A stretch of 43,473 nucleotides of DNA from the NCBI RefSeq assembly GCF_009856865.1, contig NZ_WVUD01000033.1, positions 1 to 43,473 of the forward strand. The letters run 5' to 3'. Below, piece by piece: positions 26,247-32,844 of this stretch. The translations under genes were made by a program, and so were the position numbers. The notes beneath the pieces were generated by a model. It was not told where the DNA came from and ran no database searches. It worked only from the letters and a program-made list of their open reading frames with translations. The stretch is from Solidesulfovibrio aerotolerans (lineage in GTDB: Bacteria > Desulfobacterota > Desulfovibrionia > Desulfovibrionales > Desulfovibrionaceae). Each line of letters opens with the position of its first letter. Positions within the stretch are counted from its first letter, which is position 1.

Positions 26247-27050
26247 ATGAAAAAGCTTATTGGTATCGTTGCTGCGTTTTTACTTATGGCTTCGACCGCC
26301 CTGGCCGACACCACCATCAAAGTTGATGGTTCCACCACCGTGCTGCCCATCATGCAAAAGGTCGTCGAGGCCTACATGAAGGCCCACCCGGATGTGAAGA
26401 TTTCCGTGTCCGGCGGTGGTTCGGGCAACGGCATCAAGGCGCTGATCGATGGTGCCACCGACATCGCCATGGCCTCGCGCGCCATGGAGCAGAAAGAAAT
26501 TGATCTGGCCAAGACCAAGAACGTGGCCGCCAACCAGATCGTGTGCGCCATCGACGCCATCGTGCCTGTGGTCAACCCGGCCAACAAGCTGAGCGAAATC
26601 ACCCTGGCCCAGCTCAAAGACCTCTACATGGGCAAGATCACCACCTGGAAGGATCTCGGCGGCGACGGTCCGGTGGTGGTCATCTCCCGCGACACCTCGT
26701 CGGGCACCTACGAGACCTGGGAAGGTCTGGTCATGAAAAAGGAACGCGTCTTCCCGGGCGCGCTTATGCAGGCTTCCAGCGGCGCCGTGGTCCAGGCGGT
26801 CAGCAAGAACAAGAACGCCATGGGTTACGTGGGCATCGGCTACCTCGACGCCTCCACCAAGGCGCTCAAGGTTGACGGCATCGAAGCCACGGCTGAAAAC
26901 GCCAAGTCCAAGAAGTTCCCCATCTCCCGCGACCTCTACCTCTACACCAACGGCGCTCCGGCCGGCGCGGTCAAGGGCCTGGTCGATTTCCTGCTCGGTG
27001 CCGAAGGCCAGAAACTGGTCAAGGAAGCCGGCTTCGTGCCGCTGAACTAG
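26247..27050 (+). CDS. pstS: Phosphate-binding protein PstS
   Basis: A 267-residue periplasmic phosphate-binding protein. GGAGG precedes the ATG. The signal peptide is MKKLIGIVAAFLLMASTALA. Phosphate-contact segments are seen: VDGSTTVLPIM, ISVSGGGSGNGIKALIDG, DIAMASRAM and ISRDTSSGTYETWEGLVM. It hands phosphate to the PstC-PstA channel encoded next. It lies behind a candidate Pho box. It is shorter than E. coli PstS but normal for this subfamily. Confidence 0.96.
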   Translation: MKKLIGIVAAFLLMASTALADTTIKVDGSTTVLPIMQKVVEAYMKAHPDVKISVSGGGSGNGIKALIDGATDIAMASRAMEQKEIDLAKTKNVAANQIVCAIDAIVPVVNPANKLSEITLAQLKDLYMGKITTWKDLGGDGPVVVISRDTSSGTYETWEGLVMKKERVFPGALMQASSGAVVQAVSKNKNAMGYVGIGYLDASTKALKVDGIEATAENAKSKKFPISRDLYLYTNGAPAGAVKGLVDFLLGAEGQKLVKEAGFVPLN

Positions 27051-27129
27051 GCAACCCGCCGCACATCCAAGCATCGCTTGCGCCCCGGTTCGCGACAAAC
27101 GGACCGGGGCGAATCCCCGGGGAGACGCC

Positions 27130-28023
27130 ATGGCCCTTTCGCGCAAGTCCCAGGACACCTTGGTCCGCAACTTCTTTTTCCTCACGGCGCTCAGTTCCAT
27201 CGTGATTCTGGCGCTGATCATGGTCTACCTTTTTATCGAGGGCCTGCCGATATTCGGCCTCGTCTCGGTTTCCGATTTCCTCTTCGGCTCCTTCTGGTAT
27301 CCCACCTCTGAGCCGCCGGAATTCGGGATACTGCCGCTGATTGTGGCCTCCCTGGCCGTGACCGCCCTGTCCTCGGCCATTGCCATTCCGCTGGGCGTTA
27401 TGACCGCCATCTATCTGGCCGAGATCGCCAGCCGGAGAACCCGCGACATTTTCAAGCCCGTGGTGGAGCTCCTGGCTGCGCTGCCTTCGGTGGTCATCGG
27501 CTTTTTCGGCATGGTGGTGATGGCCCCGTTTCTTCAGGAAACATTTGATCTGGCCACCGGGCTCAATCTGTTCAACGCCGCCATCATGTTGGCGTTTATG
27601 TCCGTGCCCACCATCTGTTCGGTGTCGGAAGACGCCATCTATTCCGTGCCCCGCGAGCTCAAGGAAGCTTCCCTGGCCCTGGGGGCCACCCATTTCGAGA
27701 CTATCGCCAAAGTGGTGCTGCCGGCCTCGCTCTCGGGCATCTCCACCGCCGTCATGCTCGGCATGTCCCGGGCCATCGGCGAGACCATGGTCGTGCTTAT
27801 GGTGGCCGGCGGCGCGGCCATGATTCCCAACTCCATTTTTTCGCCGGTGCGGCCCATGCCGTCGAGCATCGCAGCGGAAATGGCCGAGGCCTCCTTTCGG
27901 GGCGACCACTACCGGGCGCTTTTTGCCATCGGCATCGTACTTTTTCTCTTTACCCTGGTCTTTAACCTCGTCGCCAGCCATGTTGCCGAAAAGCACAAGC
28001 AGGTCGGCGCGGCCACGCTGTAG
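27130..28023 (+). CDS. pstC: Phosphate ABC transporter permease PstC
   Basis: A 297-residue inner-membrane permease with about six helices. GGGGAG precedes the ATG. The permease coupling loop reads EASLALGATHFETIAKVVLPAS (quoted in part as EASLALGATHFETI). Typical segments are LPSVVIGFFGM and MSRAIGETMVVLMVAGGAA. It forms the phosphate channel with PstA. It starts 79 bases after pstS, in the same operon. Confidence 0.95.
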   Translation: MALSRKSQDTLVRNFFFLTALSSIVILALIMVYLFIEGLPIFGLVSVSDFLFGSFWYPTSEPPEFGILPLIVASLAVTALSSAIAIPLGVMTAIYLAEIASRRTRDIFKPVVELLAALPSVVIGFFGMVVMAPFLQETFDLATGLNLFNAAIMLAFMSVPTICSVSEDAIYSVPRELKEASLALGATHFETIAKVVLPASLSGISTAVMLGMSRAIGETMVVLMVAGGAAMIPNSIFSPVRPMPSSIAAEMAEASFRGDHYRALFAIGIVLFLFTLVFNLVASHVAEKHKQVGAATL

Positions 28024-28044
28024 CCTCCGGCAAGGAGCCTTGTC

Positions 28045-28926
28045 ATGAATCACAGCGCCCTCTTCGAAGTCGGGTTGACCCGGCGTCATCGCACCCAAAA
28101 GCTCATGTGGGGTGTGTTCGGTCTGGCCTCGGGCATCAATATGGCCGCGCTGGTCCTTATCTGCGGCTTTTTGCTCATAAAGGGCCTGCCGGCCATCTCC
28201 TGGTCGTTTTTAACGGAAATGCCGCGCGATTCCATGACCGCCGGCGGCATCCTGCCGTGTATCGTCGGCACCCTGTGCTTAAGCCTTGGCACCATGTGCG
28301 TGGCCTTTCCCCTGGGCGTGGCCTCGGCCGTGTATTTAAACGAGTACGCCCGGCCGGGCCGCACCTTGCGGCTGATTCGCCTGGGCATCAACAACCTGGC
28401 CGGCGTTCCGTCGGTGGTCTTCGGCCTGTTTGGCCTGGCCTTTTTCGTCACCTTTTTCGGCCTGGGCGTCAGCCTGCTTTCCGGTATCCTGACGCTGTCC
28501 ATCCTGGTCCTGCCCGTCATCATCGGCACGGCCGAGGAGGCGCTTAAATCCGTGCCCCAGACCTACCGCGAAGCCTCGCTGGGCCTGGGAGCCACCAAAT
28601 GGCAGACCATCCGGCTGGTGGTGCTGCCGGCGGCGCTGCCCGGCATGCTCACCGGGGCCATCCTCGGCCTGTCGCGGGTGGCCGGCGAAACGGCGGCCAT
28701 CATGTTTACGGCCTCGGTCTTTTTCACCCCGAACCTGCCGACCTCCCTGACCGATTCGGTCATGGCCCTGCCGTATCACATCTACGTCCTGGCCACGGCC
28801 GGCACCGACATCGACAAGACCCGGCCGCTCCAATACGGCACGGCCCTGGTGCTGATTGTCCTGGTCCTCGGCATGAACCTGGGCGCGATCATCTACCGGG
28901 CCAAGCTGCAAAAGCAGCGTCGTTAG
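28045..28926 (+). CDS. pstA: Phosphate ABC transporter permease PstA
   Basis: A 293-residue permease with about six helices. AAGGAG precedes the ATG. Family segments are LAGVPSVVFGLFGLAFFV, the coupling loop REASLGLGATKWQTIR, and LSRVAGETAAIMFTASVFF. It starts 21 bases after pstC. The ATPase gene pstB and the regulator gene phoU, which normally follow, are absent; a terminator-like hairpin and phoH come next. PstB must be supplied from elsewhere. Confidence 0.95.
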   Translation: MNHSALFEVGLTRRHRTQKLMWGVFGLASGINMAALVLICGFLLIKGLPAISWSFLTEMPRDSMTAGGILPCIVGTLCLSLGTMCVAFPLGVASAVYLNEYARPGRTLRLIRLGINNLAGVPSVVFGLFGLAFFVTFFGLGVSLLSGILTLSILVLPVIIGTAEEALKSVPQTYREASLGLGATKWQTIRLVVLPAALPGMLTGAILGLSRVAGETAAIMFTASVFFTPNLPTSLTDSVMALPYHIYVLATAGTDIDKTRPLQYGTALVLIVLVLGMNLGAIIYRAKLQKQRR

Positions 28927-29042
28927 GTCGGGACAACCTCCGGCGAATTAGGCAATCGCAACGCAGGATGCAGGGGGCGAAGCCATTTTACACAAGAGTT
29001 TGCGCAACCGTCCGGGGATGGCTTCGGCGGTTGGAAGAGCGG

Positions 29043-29081
29043 AAAAAGCGGCGTGGCGCGATGAGCGTCCCGCCGCTTTTT
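29043..29081 (+). terminator. Terminator-like hairpin after pstA (repeat copy 1)
   Basis: AAAAAGCGGCG pairs perfectly with CGCCGCTTTTT (11 bp) around a 17-base loop, ending in five T. It is 116 bases after pstA. The same element recurs at 29153-29195, and the core GGCGTGGCG(C/T)GATGAGCG is shared. Confidence 0.7.
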
Positions 29082-29120
29082 GCATGGCCTGTCCCGTTTG
29101 GACAGGCCGGCTGTTCACGA

Positions 29121-29140
29121 CGCCAAAGAACACTTTGGCG
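29121..29140. repeat. Perfect hairpin between the two repeat copies
   Basis: CGCCAAAG, AACA, CTTTGGCG. It has eight-base arms and lies between two copies of a terminator-like repeat in the pstA-phoH gap. Confidence 0.6.
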
Positions 29141-29152
29141 GTCAGGCAGGCG

Positions 29153-29195
29153 AAAGGAGCGGCGTGGCGTGATGAGCGCCTCGCCGCTTTCTGCA
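29153..29195 (+). repeat. Terminator-like hairpin repeat (copy 2)
   Basis: AAAGGAGCGGCG then CGCCGCTTTCTGCAT, closely matching copy 1 at 29043-29085 over about 43 bases, including the loop. It looks like a dispersed intergenic element rather than two independent terminators. Confidence 0.65.
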
Positions 29196-29314
29196 TGATG
29201 CATCCGGCCACCCGGCCGGACGCAGCAGCACACGGCTGACCGGGACCGGCCCGATGTCTCGCCGGGGGGCGGGGCAGCGGCAGCGGGCCTGGCGGCAAAC
29301 CAGGGAGGAGCGGC

Positions 29315-30523
29315 ATGACCGACGACGGCAACGTTTCGGGACGCAAAAACTACGTCCTGGACACCAACGTCCTGATCGAGAATCCGCAGTGCGTGCTCAA
29401 ACTGCGAAACGGCGTGGAAAACGCCATCCACATCCCCTACCATGTGCTCATGGAGCTTGAGGGGCTTAAAAAAACACCCAAGCTGCGCCATATCGTGGCC
29501 AACGTCATTGGTGTTTTAAGCGAACACCGCGACGCCATCCACTTTATCCAAAACGACAAGAGCCATTCGGCTTTCACCGACATCGTTGACAACCACATCC
29601 TGGACGAAATCCAGGCATCGTCCATCGAAGACCCGATCCTGGTCACCAACGACCGCATCCTAAAGCTGCAAGCCGAGCTGCGGGGCCTCAAAAGCGAGGA
29701 ACTGCGCGATTCCAAACCCTTTGAATCCGAGTCCCAGCGCTACACCGGCTTTGTGGAGGAGGGGGAGGACATCGTCCCCAACTGTTTCACCTGGCGCGAG
29801 GGCAAGCCGGTGCTGCACGCGCCCGACGGCGAGCGGGTTATCGCCCATACCTGCGACGTGTGGAACGTGCGGCCGCGCACGGTCTATCAGAATCTGGCCC
29901 TGGAGCTGATCATGGCCCCGCATATCGATCTGGTTTCCATCCAGAGCGAGGCCGGCTACGGCAAGACCTTCCTGGCCCTGGCCGCAGCCTTGTTTGCGGT
30001 GCAGGAGAAAAAGCAGTTTGAAAAGATTTTTGTGCTCAAACCCACCATCGAGATCGGGGCCAAGATGGGCTATCTGCCGGGCGACGTTTCGGAAAAGATG
30101 GAACCCTACGTCAAATATGTGTTTGAGTTGTTGGTCAAACTGCACCGCTGCCGGGCGGCCAACAAGGTGTTTTTAAATCCCAACGACGAGATGCTGCGGG
30201 TCAATCCCAAAAAGTTCGAGATTCTGCCCCTGGCTTTTGTTCGCGGCATGAACATCGAAAACGCCTTTGTGGTCATTGACGAGGCCCAGAATCTGGCCCG
30301 CTCGGAAGTGCGCGCCTTGCTCACGCGCATGGGCGAGGGCGTTAAATGCGTGGTCCTTGGCGACACGTCGCAGGTGGACAACCCGTATCTCAACGAAGCC
30401 AACAATGGCCTCAACTGGATCGTGCGCAAGTTTAAGGGCTTTAGCAACTACGCCCACATTGTGCTTAAGGGCGAGCGCTCGCGCGGCCCCATCACCGACA
30501 TGGTGCTGCGCTCCAAGCTGTAG
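29315..30523 (+). CDS. phoH: PhoH-family ATPase with N-terminal PIN domain
   Basis: A 402-residue protein; GGGAGGAG precedes the ATG. The PIN nuclease-like domain spans residues 1-140 (YVLDTNVLIENP, acidic residues in VLMELEGL and ILVTNDRIL). A linker is followed by the PhoH ATPase with Walker A SEAGYGKTFLALAAAL, Walker B AFVVIDEAQN and a helicase-like VVLGDTSQVDNPYL. PIN-PhoH proteins have RNA helicase and ribonuclease activity in studied bacteria and archaea. It lies downstream of the pst genes, though hairpins separate them. A link to phosphate starvation is suggested by the name and the neighbours but not shown. Confidence 0.93.
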   Translation: MTDDGNVSGRKNYVLDTNVLIENPQCVLKLRNGVENAIHIPYHVLMELEGLKKTPKLRHIVANVIGVLSEHRDAIHFIQNDKSHSAFTDIVDNHILDEIQASSIEDPILVTNDRILKLQAELRGLKSEELRDSKPFESESQRYTGFVEEGEDIVPNCFTWREGKPVLHAPDGERVIAHTCDVWNVRPRTVYQNLALELIMAPHIDLVSIQSEAGYGKTFLALAAALFAVQEKKQFEKIFVLKPTIEIGAKMGYLPGDVSEKMEPYVKYVFELLVKLHRCRAANKVFLNPNDEMLRVNPKKFEILPLAFVRGMNIENAFVVIDEAQNLARSEVRALLTRMGEGVKCVVLGDTSQVDNPYLNEANNGLNWIVRKFKGFSNYAHIVLKGERSRGPITDMVLRSKL

Positions 30524-30595
30524 CCGTGGTGCCTGCGGCGCGGCCGGCAGGCAGGTGAGCAGCCGGTAGAGCAGGAGACGGCAGGGGCGGTTCGC

Positions 30596-30615
30596 AGGGC
30601 GGGCCGCCCTTTTTT
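30596..30615 (+). terminator. Weak terminator after phoH
   Basis: AGGGC, loop GGGCC, GCCCT, then TTTTT. The stem is short (five pairs) but GC-rich and followed by T, 73 bases after phoH. Confidence 0.5.
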
Positions 30616-30745
30616 CGATGGCGCGCCCAGTTCGTGACACGCCCTTGCCGGCGCAAAGCCACTCCCCGCCCGGCCAGGGGAGCCGTAGTCCCGTCGTTAG
30701 CGCGCCTCGCAGCCGGCCTTTGGCATTGCGTCGCAACAGGTACTA

Positions 30746-30762
30746 TTTCGCTCAAATGCGCA
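30746..30762. promoter_or_regulatory. Operator-like site 1 upstream of the UPF0251 fusion gene
   Basis: TTTCGCTCAAATGCGCA, an imperfect palindrome matching site 2 (30805-30821) at 14 of 17 bases. It is 59 bases from site 2, in the same orientation, and overlaps a TATAAT-like CATAATATAG. Confidence 0.55.
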
Positions 30763-30804
30763 TAATATAGTCGTGTCGCCTTGACACCGGCCCAGGGCTG
30801 CCTA

Positions 30805-30821
30805 TTTTGCTCATATGAGCA
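30805..30821. promoter_or_regulatory. Operator-like site 2 upstream of the UPF0251 fusion gene
   Basis: TTTTGCTCATATGAGCA, containing the perfect palindrome GCTCATATGAGC, only 16 bases before the start codon. It is probably the autoregulatory site of the protein encoded next. Confidence 0.6.
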
Positions 30822-30837
30822 CTAAAAAGGAGCCGAT

Positions 30838-31644
30838 ATGCCCAGACGACGTCTGTGCCGCCGCGTGACGGCCGCCCCGGCCGCTGTGTACTTCAAGCCG
30901 CAAGGCATAGTCCGGTGCGACCTTGGGGAAGTGGTCCTGGCCGTGGAGGGGTTGGAAGCCCTGCGGCTGGCCGATCTGGAAGGGCTGACCAGCGATGCGG
31001 CCGCTGTTGGCATGGGCGTGTCGCGCCATACCTTCGGCCGGGTGTTGGCCGAGGCCCGGGCCACGGTGGCCCGGGCGCTGGTAGGCGGCCTGGCCCTGCG
31101 CATAGCCGGCGGCGCATACCAATTGGCCGGCGATGAACCAGCGGCAGCACAATCGGAAAATGAAACCAGTAACGCGCCGACGCAGACAGTTGCGGCAAAC
31201 CAGGCGCTCAAGGAGCATACCATGCCAGGACGAGGCACTTGCGGCCGTAGCGGCCAGGGCCAGGGAACGGGCCAGGGCCAGCAAAACGGGACAGGAAGGG
31301 GCCAGGGAATGGGCCAGGGCCAGCAAAACGGAACGGGAATGGGCCAAGGCCAGTGTCTGGGGCAGGGCACCGGGCGGGGCCAGGGACGCGGCGGGGGCCG
31401 TGGACGAGGCCTGGGCAACGGACTGGGACAGACCACTGCTCCAGATCAGGCCACTGGCCCGGGCCAGGGCGGCCGCGCCGACCTGGAACACGTCGGCGGA
31501 CCGCAGCAGGCGTCGGCCATGCCGGCGGCCCTCAGCGATACCGTCACCTGTCCGCGTTGCGGCAAGACGGTGGTTGCGGTTGCCGGCGGGGCTGGCCCGG
31601 TGTGCCCGCAGTGCGGCCTGGGGGTGTCGCCGCAGCAGGGCTAA
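30838..31644 (+). CDS. UPF0251 (DUF134) DNA-binding protein fused to Gly/Gln repeat and zinc ribbon
   Basis: A 268-residue protein; AAAAGGAG precedes the ATG. Residues 1-95 match the UPF0251/DUF134 helix-turn-helix family: PRRRLCRRV, YFKPQGI, VEGLEALRLADLEGLTSDAA and the recognition helix MGVSRHTFGRVLAEAR. Residues 129-220 are GQG/GRG-rich with two exact-length 14-residue repeats. Residues 236-265 form a zinc ribbon (CPRCGKTVV, CPQCG). UPF0251 genes elsewhere often sit near iron-sulfur or Mrp-type genes and separate Gly-rich small proteins; here the two are one frame. The joint carries its own ribosome binding site and ATG (31222), so a second 140-residue product is likely. Two palindromes upstream suggest autoregulation. 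Confidence 0.85.
   Translation: MPRRRLCRRVTAAPAAVYFKPQGIVRCDLGEVVLAVEGLEALRLADLEGLTSDAAAVGMGVSRHTFGRVLAEARATVARALVGGLALRIAGGAYQLAGDEPAAAQSENETSNAPTQTVAANQALKEHTMPGRGTCGRSGQGQGTGQGQQNGTGRGQGMGQGQQNGTGMGQGQCLGQGTGRGQGRGGGRGRGLGNGLGQTTAPDQATGPGQGGRADLEHVGGPQQASAMPAALSDTVTCPRCGKTVVAVAGGAGPVCPQCGLGVSPQQG
31210..31224 (+). promoter_or_regulatory. Internal ribosome binding site and in-frame start
   Basis: AAGGAG, six bases, ATG at 31222, at the boundary between the UPF0251 domain and the Gly/Gln repeat region. The spacing is ideal. The nested product would begin MPGRGTCGRSGQGQG. Confidence 0.6.
31258..31353 (+). repeat. 42-bp tandem repeats coding GQG units
   Basis: Two full copies begin at 31258 and 31300 with GGCCAGGGAA and share GGGCCAGGGCCAGCAAAACG; a partial third starts at 31342. 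They code for 14-residue units GQGxGQGQQNGTGx. Confidence 0.85.
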
Positions 31645-32018
31645 CACCCGGTTGCCGGCCCGGGCAGGGGCCAAGCCCGGCCGGCCCGAGTCTGACGTAT
31701 AACGCCAAGGGCGGCCGGTTGCAGCACGGCCAGCGCCCCGCCCGCCTTGGTGGAGCGCTTCATCGGAAACTCCAAGGGGCGGCCAGTTGCAACTGGCCGC
31801 CCTAGCCTGGGTCTGCTGTCTGCGACCCTGTCGCGTCGTTCGAATAGGCCGGCCGTGGGCGATTCCCGGGCCTTCTTCCTTTCTGCCGCGGGGCGTTGCT
31901 CTGCGTCGTGCGCTGGCAGCCCGCCGGCAAGGGCGTCCTGCGCCACCGCAGCGCTGCCCGGGGGCGCAAACAGATTGCCCGCTCCGCTTTGAACAACATC
32001 CGGTCCTTAAAAAAGTTG
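31645..32018. other. Intergenic stretch with a 26-bp perfect palindrome
   Basis: There is no convincing gene. At 31777-31802 GGGCGGCCAGTTG meets its exact complement CAACTGGCCGCCC with no loop. A near-copy of the left half, GGGCGGCCGGTTGCA, lies at 31709-31723. No T-run follows, so a factor-independent terminator is not obvious. Short frames over it on both strands look like shadows. Confidence 0.6.
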
Positions 32019-32282
32019 CTACTTGTTGGTCGTCGGGAGCTTGCTGGAAAATCCCAAGTAGACCGGCTCGTTGCTGATGCGCAGCAAACTGCCGGCAGTG
32101 CCCTGGTAGACCGGCTCATTGCTGATGGCCAACGGATTGGTCTTGCTGCTGGAGATTGCCGCCCGTGTTTGACTCGGCTGATCCCCGTCCTCAACAATCC
32201 CGAACAGATCGAAAGCATGCGACGGAGCCGTCAAGGAAAGGACGATGGTCACAGCGGCGGTCAGGGTGCGCAGCGCGTTCAT
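32019..32282 (-). CDS. Small secreted protein with duplicated ISNEPVY motif
   Basis: An 87-residue protein with AAGGAG seven bases before the ATG. The signal peptide MNALRTLTAAVTIVLSLTAP ends SHA. The mature part is about 63 residues and contains ISNEPVY twice (ISNEPVYQGTAG and ISNEPVYLGF), 17 residues apart. No Cys is present. I do not recognise the family. It is the only gene between the UPF0251 fusion gene and tRNA-Asn. Confidence 0.65.
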   Translation of the reverse strand: MNALRTLTAAVTIVLSLTAPSHAFDLFGIVEDGDQPSQTRAAISSSKTNPLAISNEPVYQGTAGSLLRISNEPVYLGFSSKLPTTNK

Positions 32283-32498
32283 GGTCGTTCTCCTTCAAGG
32301 GTTGGACGTTGCGAGTGCTGCGATGTGATGAGCATGCGTTGTGCCAAAGTGGCCACGACACTTAACAGGCAAGAATAATAGTCTAATTTAACGAGGCTGA
32401 TTGTACAGGGAAGGGCCTGGGCGGTGTATTTGTCGGTATATCGCTAAAATGGCGGGATGCGAAGTGCGCGACGCAGGGGGAAAGGAAAAGCGGACACC

Positions 32499-32531
32499 AA
32501 AAAAGGGCGTCAGGTCTATGACCTGACGCCC
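32499..32531 (-). terminator. Terminator of tRNA-Asn
   Basis: On the minus strand GGGCGTCAGGTC, ATA, GACCTGACGCCC, then TTTTTT. It has twelve perfect pairs, starting ten bases after the tRNA. Confidence 0.95.
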
Positions 32532-32540
32532 TGAATATTC

Positions 32541-32616
32541 TGGCTCCCCGGGACGGACTCGAACCGCCAACCTAGTGATTAACAGTCACCCGCTCTGCCA
32601 ATTGAGCTACCGGGGA
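32541..32616 (-). tRNA. tRNA-Asn (GUU)
   Basis: A 76-base cloverleaf with encoded CCA. The acceptor TCCCCGG pairs with CCGGGGA, the D arm is GCTCAATTGGCAGAGC, the anticodon loop is CTGTTAA with GTT, and the T loop is GGTTCGAGTCC. Confidence 0.97.
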
Positions 32617-32844
32617 TCAGCGAAGCGAGGAAGCTGATTATCCCCACGCGGCTGTTGCGTCAAGGAGTTTTTGCCGCTCGCCAAAAAAAAAGCGGCCCAG
32701 GCGATTTGCCGGGGAGGCTGCCTGCGGTCGGCAGGGAAAGCGCCGTCTCGACATTGTTGACGCCGGGCGGTATTTCTCGTAGGCAAATGCGCTTGCTCGC
32801 CTGAATGGGGCGGCACAACCGATTTGCAGCAACGGAGAACCGCC

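Noticed and set aside
28988-29491. Minus-strand open frame with repeated QKAARRSSRHAA-type residues
   Set aside because: The repetition comes from the duplicated hairpin DNA, not from a protein; no start signal.
31258-31353. Possible CRISPR or non-coding satellite
   Set aside because: The repeats are contiguous, in frame and code for GQG units of a plausible protein.
32541-32616. tRNA-Asn as an integration site for an island
   Set aside because: No integrase or duplicated tRNA 3' end nearby; its own terminator and host genes flank it. The recombinase in this window uses comM instead.
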